NCBI RefSeq assembly: GCF_014831675.1
Contig: NZ_VJXY01000022.1
Location: 1-64,000, forward strand
DNA: 64,000 nucleotides
From: Komarekiella delphini-convector SJRDD-AB1
GTDB lineage: Bacteria; Cyanobacteriota; Cyanobacteriia; Cyanobacteriales; Nostocaceae
Direction of reading: 5' to 3'
Part shown: positions 19,151 through 28,302 of the stretch, piece by piece
Layout: every line of letters begins with the position of its first letter
Numbering within the stretch: the first letter of the stretch is position 1
Position numbers and translations under genes: made by a program
The notes under the pieces: generated by a model
The model's input: the letters and a program-made list of their open reading frames with translations, nothing else
Database searches by the model: none
Told to the model about the DNA's origin: nothing

Positions 19151-21361
19151 TTAAACTGCTGTGCCAACCTGCTGTCGAATAGGCACTTGAATTATAAACT
19201 CGGTTCCTTGACCTACCGTAGAAAAACACTCCAACTTGCCACCATGTTTTTCGGTGATAATTTGATAGCTGATTGCCATACCCATGCCTGTTCCCTTGCC
19301 CACGGGTTTAGTGGTGAAGAAGGGGTTGAAGATAAGATTTTTAACATGTTCTGGCATTCCCAGTGCGTTATCAGCGATCGCAATTTCTACAAACTGTGAA
19401 TCGCTCATTGAGGTGCGGATGGTAATCTGGCTAGGATTTTCCTCTATCTCCTGATAGTTGCGCTTGGCGTTTACCTCGTCTAGAGCATCGATCGCATTTA
19501 CCAAAATATTCATCAAAACTTGATTGAGTTGTCCAGGATAGCATTCTACTTGGGGCAAGTTGCCATAGTCACGAATCACTTTAATTGCTGGACATTCTGG
19601 TTTGTCTTTGAGACGATGTTGCAAAATCAACAATGTACTTTCAATTCCCTCATGAATGTCAACTGCTTTGAATTCCGCTTCATCTATGCGGGAAAAGTTC
19701 CGCAGTGATAGCACAATGTTACGAATTCGGTCAGTCCCCATTTTCATGGAAGATAGCATCTTCTGTAAATCCTCAATCAAGAATTCTAAATCGATTTCGT
19801 CAGCTAGTGCTTGCACCTCTGGGTCATTGCTGGGATGGCGTTCTTGGTAAAGCTGGATCATCCGCAGCAAATCGTGAGTGTATTCGTCTAAGTGAGTAAT
19901 ATTGCCGTGGATAAAGTTGACCGGATTGTTAATTTCATGTGCCACACCTGCTACTAGTTGACCTAAGCTAGACATTTTTTCACTTTGAACCACTTGTGCT
20001 TGAGTGCGCTGCAATTCACTTAAGGCGGTTTTGAGTTCTGCTGTGCGTTCTTCTACCCTATCTTCTAACTCTGCCTTACTGTTTTCTAAAGCGGTAAAGA
20101 ATTCGCGCAATTGCCCTGCCATGTGATTAAAGGAGTGTGCAAGTATATTTAGTTCATGGATATTCCTGATATCTACAGTCTGGTCTAAATTCCCGGAAGC
20201 CATTGCCTTACTTGCCCGGTTCATTTGCAGAATCGGTTGTGTAATCCAGTGGGAGGTTAAATAGCCCATGAAAGTTGCCACAGCCAATGCTCCTAGACAA
20301 AGCCAGATAGTAGTGCGGCTGTTGGCGTTGATTTGTGCCATAAAAGCGTGTTCCGGCACACTAACCACTACTAGCCAATCCAGCCCATATTGGTCACGCC
20401 AAGGGGTAACAGTGACAAAATTTTGTTCTCCTTGCCAATTCAATTGCAGCTTTTTGGGTTCGGTAATGGAGTCGAACCCATTAAATTTTTGTTGGAGTTG
20501 TCGTGCGATACCTTGAACTACAGAATCGGGGCTGTCCGTAGCTTGCAACCGCTGAATATCGTTTTTGATCAGAGTAAAGGGTTGGCGAGTACTAGAGTTC
20601 GCAATCAGTTTACCATTGCGCTCCAAAATGAAAACTTGGCCAGTGTGGCTGACATCTAAACTTCGTAAAAACTCACTCAATTTCAGCAGATGAATATCCG
20701 CAGCAACCATCCCCAACAATTGGTTCTGGGCATTATAAATTGGGCGACCTGCCGAGGCAGCGATGTATGGATACGTATGATTGATGGTAATAATCCGTGA
20801 CCAAATAGGTCTACCCGCTTTTACGGGTTCAGTATACCAAGCTTCGTTGAAGTTATTCCAATCACCATGATCATTGACATGAGTGCGATCGCCCTGGTTA
20901 TCTGTGCCATAGTTGTACCAGTTTTTCGGTGGCTTGGAACCCCAATCATCAATTGTGACGTTTTTGCCATCGTACCGTCCGGCTCCTGCTCCTTCACCTG
21001 TAGTCAATCCAAAGCCGATGTAAGTCAGGTCATAAGCCTGCATTTGTTTCCAGAAATACTTGCTGACAGTTTTGCGCTCGCGCACATTTAATAATCCCAT
21101 CTGAATGGCATCAGCATTAATCTGGTTGACCTTGTGAGGAATAGATAAATAGGAATTTAAATGTTGGTCAACCATATTGCTGGTTCGAGCCATCAACTTG
21201 TCTGCCAATTCGTTTACAGCTTTCTGTCCGTTCTTAAATGATAAGTAACCGACCAAACCCACAGCACCAAAGATTTGCAAGACAAATGGAACGATGAGAA
21301 CCATTTGTAGTGGGAAAGTCTTAAATATACCTAAGTAACGCCTCTTCATCGGTAAGCTCAT
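19151..21361 (-). CDS. Cache-HAMP sensor histidine kinase
   Basis: A 736-residue membrane kinase. One helix lies near residues 15-38, then an extracytoplasmic double-Cache sensor domain (about 40-335; YIGFGLTTGEGAGAGRYDG and YPYIAASAGRPIY are dCache-like), a second helix (about 350-370), a HAMP domain (about 372-425), a coiled coil (ELEDRVEERTAELKTALSEL), HisKA with the phosphoacceptor in GVAHEINNPVNFIHGN, and a HATPase domain (NILVNAIDAL, ADNALGMP, GKGTGMGMAIS). The G1 box reads DNALG where DNGxG is usual. No response regulator is adjacent. The ligand is unknown; Cache domains often bind small organic molecules. Confidence 0.92.
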   Translation of the reverse strand: MSLPMKRRYLGIFKTFPLQMVLIVPFVLQIFGAVGLVGYLSFKNGQKAVNELADKLMARTSNMVDQHLNSYLSIPHKVNQINADAIQMGLLNVRERKTVSKYFWKQMQAYDLTYIGFGLTTGEGAGAGRYDGKNVTIDDWGSKPPKNWYNYGTDNQGDRTHVNDHGDWNNFNEAWYTEPVKAGRPIWSRIITINHTYPYIAASAGRPIYNAQNQLLGMVAADIHLLKLSEFLRSLDVSHTGQVFILERNGKLIANSSTRQPFTLIKNDIQRLQATDSPDSVVQGIARQLQQKFNGFDSITEPKKLQLNWQGEQNFVTVTPWRDQYGLDWLVVVSVPEHAFMAQINANSRTTIWLCLGALAVATFMGYLTSHWITQPILQMNRASKAMASGNLDQTVDIRNIHELNILAHSFNHMAGQLREFFTALENSKAELEDRVEERTAELKTALSELQRTQAQVVQSEKMSSLGQLVAGVAHEINNPVNFIHGNITHLDEYTHDLLRMIQLYQERHPSNDPEVQALADEIDLEFLIEDLQKMLSSMKMGTDRIRNIVLSLRNFSRIDEAEFKAVDIHEGIESTLLILQHRLKDKPECPAIKVIRDYGNLPQVECYPGQLNQVLMNILVNAIDALDEVNAKRNYQEIEENPSQITIRTSMSDSQFVEIAIADNALGMPEHVKNLIFNPFFTTKPVGKGTGMGMAISYQIITEKHGGKLECFSTVGQGTEFIIQVPIRQQVGTAV

Positions 21362-21644
21362 TTTTTATCTTGCATCAGTGCTTTGCCTTTCTAAAAGCAG
21401 GTAACTTTACACTAGAAAGACAAAACTTTATATGCCTAGGATTCCCGGAGAACATAAATAATCAACATCCATGCTAGATATCTGCTGGATAATTTATTTG
21501 TTCTCAAGGAATTACTAGACTTATAAGCAGAATTGCAAGGTAAGTATTTGGTGGTAGCGTCTTCCAGACAAATTGGGACGGTTATTGCTACCAGAAATTC
21601 TTAGCATAATTTGTCAAAATAAAAAATAACTGGAGGTTAAAAAC

Positions 21645-21959
21645 ATGAATTTCTCAATCCAATCACTTTACACTTGGTATCGCAATTCGCTTCGTAACCC
21701 AAAATACCGTTGGTGGATAATTTTAGGAACGCTAGTTTATTTGGTCAGCCCAATTGATATCGCCCCAGACTTTATACCTATTGTGGGACAGATTGATGAT
21801 GTTTTCCTTTTAACTCTGCTAGTTGGTGAAGTATCTGGACTAGTAATTGAAGGTTGGAAAGCGCGTAAGGGTGATGTGGGCACAGAAACACCTAATACTT
21901 CAGATAGTTCTACCTCTACCGCAAGCACTATTGATGTTGATGCTGTTTCGGTTAAGTAG
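21645..21959 (+). CDS. YkvA-family (DUF1232) membrane protein
   Basis: A 104-residue protein with the DUF1232 core YRWWIILGTLVYLVSPIDIA, then PDFIPIVGQIDDVFLL. One or two membrane segments cover residues about 22-70. The C-terminal 35 residues are Thr/Ser/Asp-rich and probably disordered. A good ribosome site (CTGGAGG) precedes the ATG, and a strong terminator follows at 21977. The function of the family is unknown. Confidence 0.85.
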   Translation: MNFSIQSLYTWYRNSLRNPKYRWWIILGTLVYLVSPIDIAPDFIPIVGQIDDVFLLTLLVGEVSGLVIEGWKARKGDVGTETPNTSDSSTSTASTIDVDAVSVK

Positions 21960-21976
21960 TTTTTTTAATAAAGTAT

Positions 21977-22018
21977 AAATATCCCCTACTTTTGGTATCT
22001 GAAGTAAGGGATATTTTT
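21977..22018 (+). terminator. Rho-independent terminator after ykvA-like gene
   Basis: Arms AAATATCCC (21977-21985) and GGGATATTT (22008-22016) are extended inward by TACTT/AAGTA and followed by a T run. It ends the transcript of the DUF1232 gene. Confidence 0.8.
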
Positions 22019-22019
22019 T

Positions 22020-22066
22020 AAACGCAAAGGAACGCAGAGGAAAACGCAAAGGAGCGCAAAGTGAGG
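22020..22066. repeat. Inverted repeat, left copy, flanking GxxExxY gene
   Basis: AAACGCAAAGGAACGCAGAGG followed by further CGCAAAGGAGCGCAAAG units. The reverse complement of this block, GCGTTCCTTTGCGTTT, appears at 22440-22476 on the other side of the gene. Confidence 0.75.
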
Positions 22067-22067
22067 A

Positions 22068-22432
22068 TTAGAGGTTGTTGGCTACGCGTTTTATGCCTTC
22101 TTTGAGGTGGAGGACGTTAAAGTTGATGAGAAGACCTAGTTTGCAGTTTGCTAGTTTGAGATAGGTTAGGAGTTGAACGGTGTGAATCGGTTTTAAGGAT
22201 TCTACAGATTTAATCTCTACAATTACTTTGTTTTCAACTATCAAATCTAATCGATAAACGCATTCCAATTGCATATCTTTATAAACTAGTGGCAAAGGCA
22301 TTTGCTTACTCACACTCAATCCTGCTTGCCTTAACTCGTAATCTAAACACGCGCCTCATAAGCTGACTCCAACAAACCCGGCCCCAAAGCCGTATGCACC
22401 CTCATTCCACAACCAATAATCACTCCACTCAT
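22068..22432 (-). pseudogene. GxxExxY protein (PD-(D/E)XK nuclease superfamily), frameshifted
   Basis: An ATG at 22432 opens MSGVIIGCGMRVHTALGPGL, then LESAYEA, and meets a TAG. A different frame continues immediately with CLDYELRQAGLSVSKQMPLP and runs to a normal end (KEGIKRVANNL). Together they give the full 121-residue GxxExxY protein (PDDEXK_3 family), whose nuclease-like core includes YRLDLIVENKVIVEIKSVE with the D...E-x-K residues. The 365-base length is one base short of an intact gene, so a single deletion near 22350 explains it. It is flanked by inverted GCAAAGGAACGC repeats. Confidence 0.75.
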
Positions 22433-22439
22433 TCTCTTT

Positions 22440-22476
22440 CATCCTCTGCGTTCCTTTGCGCGTTCCTTTGCGTTTA
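22440..22476. repeat. Inverted repeat, right copy, flanking GxxExxY gene
   Basis: CCTCTGCGTTCCTTTGCG then CGTTCCTTTGCGTTT, the reverse complement of units at 22020-22066. It abuts the stop codon of the GH15-like gene. Confidence 0.75.
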
Positions 22477-25400
22477 AAACTCCCTTACAAATTCCGTCAA
22501 GAAACGGAACGCTTTGAGGATATAACTAGCGCAATCTCTAGGAGAAGTATTGTAAAACGATCGCCACGCACTAGCTTTGTCTTCATCATAGCGATCGCCT
22601 TTTTCAGGATGGCGTTCCAACCATGCTAGTCGCACTGCATGACCGATTAATACATCCAGTACAATATATTCTTCAATTTGCAGCTTGGGATTGTTGGCAG
22701 CGATCGCTGCTAATTCTATTAATGCTTCAATATTAACTTGTCGGTATTCTGGAGCCTCAATTTTATTCAGTAAATGCTCAACTAACAAAGCAAAATTCCT
22801 TTCTCCTGCTGTCATTTCTGATAGCATTAATTCACTATCTAAACGATTGCGGCGCTCTAGTTTATCGCCAATCACTAAACCTTTGCAATGTTGCATCAAT
22901 AACCAAATCTGCTTGAAAAATTCTTTTGGTACGCGGCCTGTCGCACCTTCTACTTGGCGAAACCGCCGCCAACCGCCAGGGGGAACTTCTATTTCTTCTG
23001 TGATTGCTGGTAGCACTACCCAAGCAATATCACTTTCTTTTTGCTTGACGTGCAGAGATTCCATTTGGCGAAGTAAGTTACCCATGCCACTATACCCGGT
23101 TAATACCTGATACAGGCGCATTTTCACTTCAAAGGGCGAAAGTTGCATTAAATGATCGTATGCTTCATCTTGAGTAACCTGCAATTCCTGCGCCAGTTCG
23201 CTGGTGATTAACAGAATTAGATAACCGACTCTTAACGTCAGAAGTCCTCGAAATAGTTCGGTTTCTGAACGGATGAGGATGCCAAGATAGATTAAGATCT
23301 CTTGTGTGAGGACGCGATCGCGGATATCTTCACGGCAAAAGTGATTAATTTTCTCAGCAATTTCATGGTGAGACATGGGTACGGTAATCAGCGACGCTTC
23401 ACTATAAGCTTTGCCCACAGCAATTTGCTTACCTTGCACCAAAATACTCGTCACTGCATCTGATAAACCAATATCAACCATCCGCCGCAACCCAGCAGCA
23501 CGACGTACCACCGCCCAAATACCTAAATCTCCAGCCTTAGTGTAAACTTCATCAAGTAAATCAGCTACGGTGACAGGATATCCTGGGCCACCATATCCCG
23601 TATCAAATTTCAATCCCTGCAATCGTGTCAAAGTCTGCAATAACTCAATTTGCTCATAGATATTTTCTGATGAGCGCAAATAAGAAAGTAATAACCCCAA
23701 GTTGGTTTCATACTCCATCTGAAACTCTTGAGTATGCCCTAAGCGCCAATTTTTGCCAGGATGATAAGGTAAGTAATAGCAACGTGGCCCAGCATTTTTA
23801 ACTGGCGACAAGGATAATTTAGCATCTTGAAGAAAATCAATCCTCTGAATCCCAGCTGTTAGCATTAGCTGATTTAGCCGTCCCAATTTTACTCGCACAC
23901 CATTACAAATCCCGTATTTTAGTTCTTGCATCAGTTCTAGTAATGCTTCAGAACCGATTTCTAACATTGTCTGTGTCAACATTAAAGTGAGGGTAGGACG
24001 CCCTAAATCACTCCAATACTTTTGAATATAGGCAAGCTCACTTCTGATTTGATCTAGCAGAAAATGGTAATCGAGGGTTAAATAAAACTGTTGGGAGTCT
24101 AAAAATGAGGGCAAGAATACAATTGTCTGACTCTGAATGCGAAAAATTCTAGATGTCGTCAAACTTCGCAGCCGCCGCACTGGACGCCCAGTTAAACCGA
24201 GTTTGTTGTTGTGTCCAATTTGAGTATAAATATCTGAAAGTTCCCCAGCTTTTCTCACTTGAATTGGTTCTAATTGGGAGGGTGTTTGTGTTTCAATCCC
24301 GTGGACTTCTAATTTGGCTTGTAAATCTTCATCTTCTGCTAACAAGGCAATTTGTACCAACGCCTCGCGCTGCTTTCCTACACATAAATGTCTTCCCAAT
24401 GGATCAATATCGCCGACTGCTAGTAAATCTTCACTCAACATTTGACTGAGAAGATATAAACTCTGCGCCCACACTAAGGGAATATTTTCATTAGGTAAAC
24501 GTGGTTGAGTTTGGGGTGCTAACTTTTCGGCTTCTATTTTTTCGGCTGGAACATAATAAAGTTCTGGCAATAAACGCAAACCATTTTGTTCAATGAGTAA
24601 TGATTCTAAACGCTCTTGGTAATTTTTAACTTGCTCTTGATTGCCACGAAATAACCCATCCAGAATTAAATAGGTGAAAAATAATGGCCATTCGCATTCA
24701 ATATGCTCAAATTGCTTGAGTTCCCACGGTTCATAATGCAAGCGGTGGCTGTCTTCTAATACGGTTTGGTGTCCATCGCGCAGGAAACGTTTGCAGCCGT
24801 ATTTACCTGCAAGTTTGGTGATAATCTCGTTAAAGGTGCGATCGCATAATTGCAAATCCTCAACCGCAAAAGCAGGAAAACTAATAATACTCAACAGTGC
24901 TGCGTCAATTTCTTTAGAACCAGATTCTCTTGGTAATAAAGATTCTAAGGTAATCCGAGCACGGGCAATTTCATCTGGTAGCACATGAATCACTGATGTT
25001 TGACTACCATGCACTCCAAATAAATTCAGCCCGTTGATGGCTTCCAATGCTGCTTTTGCCATACCCACGGAACTGGTGTTTAATTCGGCATTCCCACGAT
25101 TAATTTTATTCCCACGTTCCCAAATGCCATAATCTGGTGTACGATAAGCTCGTCCAATGTAGTAAACCAAGTTTTGGACGAAATTCACTTCATCAATCGT
25201 ATAGATTATTTGCAATCCCGTAGCGGTCATTTGCGCCAACATCAGTAAAAATATAGATGTGGCATCAAGTTGCAAATGTCCCCATTCGTCATCTCCAACA
25301 ACAATGTCACCAGTCGCAGTGTTGTATTTGGCGTGCAGACCATCTAGTAGCGACTGAGTGTGTTTAAATGTCTCCACTTTATGAGCCTGTCGCATCATCG

Positions 25401-25680
25401 CGAAAAGCAACCCGCGCATGAGCTTAATGACACTGTGTTCTAGTTCATATCTATGTCCTTCGTGGTCGTCAACCTTGCGGTATGCAAGCGCTAAACCCCA
25501 AACTCCCAAAATGCTGTAAACATTGTCTCGCACCCAGGCATCAGTATAATCACCGTGGGCAGTGATAGCTGTACTTGCAGGTAGCAAACCAGTTATCGGA
25601 TTTTGACGAGCAAGGATGATAGTTTGAATTTGCTGGTAGTAATACTCCAGGCGAGCTAGCAATTGGGTAGATGTTTTCAT
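22474..25680 (-). CDS. GH15 / phosphorylase kinase alpha-beta-like protein
   Basis: A 1068-residue protein. The N-terminal half (about 1-440) is an (alpha/alpha)6 glycoside hydrolase family 15 domain; HGDYTDAWVRDNVYSILGVW, GDDEWGHLQLDATSIFLLML and WERGNKINRGNAELNTSS are characteristic. The C-terminal half resembles phosphorylase b kinase alpha/beta subunits. Cyanobacteria carry one such large protein of unproven role; glycogen or oligosaccharide metabolism is a reasonable inference, and alpha-glucan phosphorylase is encoded at the end of this window. It appears monocistronic with 330 bases of free upstream DNA. Confidence 0.88.
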   Translation of the reverse strand: MKTSTQLLARLEYYYQQIQTIILARQNPITGLLPASTAITAHGDYTDAWVRDNVYSILGVWGLALAYRKVDDHEGHRYELEHSVIKLMRGLLFAMMRQAHKVETFKHTQSLLDGLHAKYNTATGDIVVGDDEWGHLQLDATSIFLLMLAQMTATGLQIIYTIDEVNFVQNLVYYIGRAYRTPDYGIWERGNKINRGNAELNTSSVGMAKAALEAINGLNLFGVHGSQTSVIHVLPDEIARARITLESLLPRESGSKEIDAALLSIISFPAFAVEDLQLCDRTFNEIITKLAGKYGCKRFLRDGHQTVLEDSHRLHYEPWELKQFEHIECEWPLFFTYLILDGLFRGNQEQVKNYQERLESLLIEQNGLRLLPELYYVPAEKIEAEKLAPQTQPRLPNENIPLVWAQSLYLLSQMLSEDLLAVGDIDPLGRHLCVGKQREALVQIALLAEDEDLQAKLEVHGIETQTPSQLEPIQVRKAGELSDIYTQIGHNNKLGLTGRPVRRLRSLTTSRIFRIQSQTIVFLPSFLDSQQFYLTLDYHFLLDQIRSELAYIQKYWSDLGRPTLTLMLTQTMLEIGSEALLELMQELKYGICNGVRVKLGRLNQLMLTAGIQRIDFLQDAKLSLSPVKNAGPRCYYLPYHPGKNWRLGHTQEFQMEYETNLGLLLSYLRSSENIYEQIELLQTLTRLQGLKFDTGYGGPGYPVTVADLLDEVYTKAGDLGIWAVVRRAAGLRRMVDIGLSDAVTSILVQGKQIAVGKAYSEASLITVPMSHHEIAEKINHFCREDIRDRVLTQEILIYLGILIRSETELFRGLLTLRVGYLILLITSELAQELQVTQDEAYDHLMQLSPFEVKMRLYQVLTGYSGMGNLLRQMESLHVKQKESDIAWVVLPAITEEIEVPPGGWRRFRQVEGATGRVPKEFFKQIWLLMQHCKGLVIGDKLERRNRLDSELMLSEMTAGERNFALLVEHLLNKIEAPEYRQVNIEALIELAAIAANNPKLQIEEYIVLDVLIGHAVRLAWLERHPEKGDRYDEDKASAWRSFYNTSPRDCASYILKAFRFLTEFVREF

Positions 25681-26012
25681 GGTTTGGTTCAGAGCAGCTT
25701 GCGGAATTTGACCCTATGGCTGTGAAGTAATGAACTGCACACAGATGAGGGTAGTGTGAGTTTTTTATTATCTCGCGTTACTAGGCGTATCGTTGCTGAA
25801 TTTTTATTGAACCATAACCAAAACACAACATTTTTTCAAATCTTCATGCTCACGGAGATAAAATTATACCTTTTTTTAAATGGTTTTTGATAGTTTGAAA
25901 GAACGATAAACAACTATTTCAAAGGGGCATAATTAACCTAAAATACCTTGAAAAAATCATAAACATCAAAGTTTTTTAACACAATAAAATTCAATACAAA
26001 AGGAGATAAATT
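25681..26012. other. Gene-free spacer between divergent genes
   Basis: AT-rich DNA upstream of both the GH15-like gene (minus) and the decayed small gene (plus). No ORF or strong hairpin was seen. AGGAGATAAATT just before 26013 is a good ribosome binding site. Confidence 0.6.
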
Positions 26013-26438
26013 ATGTCTCTGCGTTACAACGAAAATCATGCTCCTCTAATAAGATTGGTTTACTCCCAAGTTAAAGTTAACGGGAAAATCGAGCTAGTAC
26101 CACTAGAACTATACGCTGATGGTTCGCTCAAGAAATCTGTTTGGTGATACAACAGTAGTGCTGAATTCTGAAGAAGATTTTGCACAGATAATAGCTTCAA
26201 ATCCGATCGCGAGACTAAAGGCAAAGTTTATACACAGTCAGGAAATAAGTATTATGCAGTGCTAGATGTTACTAATTTCAAACTCCATGTTTTTCAAGAA
26301 TCCACTCAAGAGGGATATGATAGCAAAGTAATTTTTACCGCAGATGCTATTGTTGCATCCTTGCAGTTTCCGGCGTTAGCGATCGCATCTCGTAATTTTA
26401 CTGTGGCGATCGCTTTTAATTTCCGCATCTGTTTGTAA
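26013..26438 (+). pseudogene. Decayed small protein gene with two frameshifts
   Basis: The ATG at 26013 has a strong AGGAG site and opens a 44-codon frame ending at a TGA (26145). Reading one base over gives FGDTTVVLNSEEDFAQIIAS, and reading back in the first frame from about 26199 gives KSDRETKGKVYTQSGNKYYA and a further 60 codons to the TAA at 26436. The stitched protein would be about 140 residues with beta-strand character. The family is not recognised. The shifts compensate (+1 then -1), consistent with recent decay or with two sequencing errors. Confidence 0.45.
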
Positions 26439-26703
26439 ATATTTTAACTATATAAAGTTTGTCCGTAAATTCTTTGATTGGGTTGACACAATTTTTAATA
26501 GTAGTAAAATTTACTTCAAATCACAGGAAAATTACATAAAAATCAGGGCAATTAAGTTACTGGCTTGTGCAGAATGCCACAAATTCTCAACACTAGTAAT
26601 TAGTTACCGCACAACACCATTCCGGGTTAGTATATGGCTTAGCGATACCCTGATTGGATATCGATATTGAATTTTTGAGATTTTATGGGCCAAAGTCCAC
26701 AAG
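26439..26703. other. Gene-free spacer before mgtE leader
   Basis: AT-rich, no gene seen. It probably contains the mgtE promoter. No convincing match to the known M-box magnesium riboswitch could be made by eye. Confidence 0.55.
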
Positions 26704-26715
26704 ATGGCAGTATCA

Positions 26716-26769
26716 ACCTCCTCTAAGCTGGTGAGGCAATCTCCCAGCGCGGGGGAGATATTAGGAGGT
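26716..26769 (+). promoter_or_regulatory. Possible ribosome-site-sequestering leader of mgtE
   Basis: The Shine-Dalgarno AGGAGGT (26763-26769) is perfectly complementary to ACCTCCT at 26716-26722. Between them a hairpin pairs ATCTCCC (26739-26745) with GGGAGAT (26753-26759) around a 7-base loop. When folded, the ribosome site of mgtE would be hidden. A regulatory role, for example in response to magnesium, is inference. Confidence 0.4.
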
Positions 26770-26775
26770 ATTATC

Positions 26776-28125
26776 ATGCTCACACAAGACGTTCGCACGG
26801 CTCTTGATATTGCCGACTTGAACCAGTTGAAATGGGATTTAAATCGTTTACAACCGGTGGATGTAGGTGAATACATTACACAATTGCCTAAAAAACAACG
26901 AGCGATCGCATTTCGTTTACTCAACAAAACTCAGGCAATCGATGTATTTGAATATCTACCAACAGAGGTACAGGAAGAACTAATTAATTCTCTACATGAT
27001 GTTGAGGTAGTGCAACTTGTAGAAGCGATGAGTCCTGATGAACGCGCAGAATTATTTGACGAACTGCCTGCTGGGGTAATCAAACGGCTGTTGCAAGAAC
27101 TGAGTCCAGAACAGAGGCAAGCCACAGCAACGATTCTCGGTTATCCAGAAGGCACTGCTGGGCGAGTAATGACGACGGAATATGTCCGGTTGCGGGAAGG
27201 ATTAACCGTAGGTGAAGCCTTAAGCAAAATCCGCCGTCAGGACGAAGACAAGGAGACAATTTACTACGCCTACGTTACAGACGATAACCGCACGTTAGTG
27301 AGAGTGGTTTCACTACGCCAGTTATTGTTTACTTTTCCTGATGTTTTAATCCGAGATATTGCGAGCGATCGCGTCATCAAGGTGAGAACTGAAACCCCTC
27401 AAGAAGAAGTCGCCCAAATCATGAAACGCTATGACTTAATTGCTATTCCCGTGGTTGACAGGGAAGACCGATTGGTCGGCATTATCACGATTGATGATGT
27501 GATGGATATTTTGGAGGAGGAAGCTACAGAAGATATTCAAAAATTGGCGGGTGTAAGTGGTGATGAAGCAGCTTTGTCTTCTCCGCTACTCACTATATGC
27601 AACCGCTTGCCCTGGCTGTTGGGCATCATGGCATTATATATTGGTGCAGCTAGTGCGATCGCGCCTTTCCAAGCTATAATTTCTGCCGTGCCAGTTCTCG
27701 CAGTCATCATGCCAATTTTCTCTAACACTGGTGGTACTGTTGGGATTCAAGCATTGACAGTAACTATCCGAGGTTTGGGTGTGGGTGAGGTGACACCCAA
27801 GGATACGCTGAAAATTCTCCGCAAGGAACTTTGTGCTGGTTTAGGCACAGCCGTAGTTTTAGCCACCACAATGTTCCTACTTTCCTTGATTTGGGCGCGA
27901 CCCCAAGAGCGATGGGTGGCTTTAATTGCTGGAATGGTCATGGCAACTAATACAATTGTGGCTGTTACACTTGGTACTTTATTACCAATGGGTTTGAAGC
28001 GGCTAAAGCTCGACCCTGCTTTAGTTAGCGGGCCATTAGTGACAACAATGCTGGATACAATTGGGTTTTTAACGTTCCTGACTCTGATTTCGTTTGCTTT
28101 AAAGGTATTACATTTACCAATTTAA
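26776..28125 (+). CDS. mgtE: Magnesium transporter MgtE
   Basis: A 449-residue Mg2+ channel. Residues about 20-130 form the superhelical N domain (repeated LP.EVQEELINSL and ELFDELP motifs), about 135-260 a pair of CBS domains that sense Mg2+ (GRVMTTEYVRLREG, then VVDREDRLVGIITIDDVMDI), and about 285-445 five membrane helices with the pore signature FSNTGGTVGIQAL. The ATG at 26776 has AGGAGG seven bases upstream and gives the normal length; an upstream in-frame ATG at 26704 would add 24 unlikely residues. Confidence 0.95.
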   Translation: MLTQDVRTALDIADLNQLKWDLNRLQPVDVGEYITQLPKKQRAIAFRLLNKTQAIDVFEYLPTEVQEELINSLHDVEVVQLVEAMSPDERAELFDELPAGVIKRLLQELSPEQRQATATILGYPEGTAGRVMTTEYVRLREGLTVGEALSKIRRQDEDKETIYYAYVTDDNRTLVRVVSLRQLLFTFPDVLIRDIASDRVIKVRTETPQEEVAQIMKRYDLIAIPVVDREDRLVGIITIDDVMDILEEEATEDIQKLAGVSGDEAALSSPLLTICNRLPWLLGIMALYIGAASAIAPFQAIISAVPVLAVIMPIFSNTGGTVGIQALTVTIRGLGVGEVTPKDTLKILRKELCAGLGTAVVLATTMFLLSLIWARPQERWVALIAGMVMATNTIVAVTLGTLLPMGLKRLKLDPALVSGPLVTTMLDTIGFLTFLTLISFALKVLHLPI

Positions 28126-28184
28126 TCAACTAAGTGCTTCAAAATCGCATATTTTGTTAAAACTGTCATTAGTCACCTATTTCC

Positions 28185-28222
28185 GTAAGGAGGCTCACAC
28201 TGAACCTGAGAAGGTCAGTGTC
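28185..28222 (+). other. Hairpin upstream of tnpB, possible element left end
   Basis: ACACTGA-A-CC (28197-28206) pairs with GGTCAGTGT (28213-28221) with one bulged A and loop TGAGAA. IS200/IS605 elements have subterminal hairpins at their ends, and this is a candidate for the left one. The true boundary cannot be set without comparing copies. Confidence 0.4.
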
Positions 28223-28302
28223 GAGAGGAATTGCGGGGGAAAATCTTTGATACAACACGACTATTTTGATGTCTTATGTTCATATGTGATTAGGTCGAAG
28301 TC

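Noticed and set aside
26580-26715. M-box magnesium riboswitch before mgtE
   Set aside because: None of the conserved M-box blocks could be found by eye; only the simple SD-sequestering hairpin is supported.
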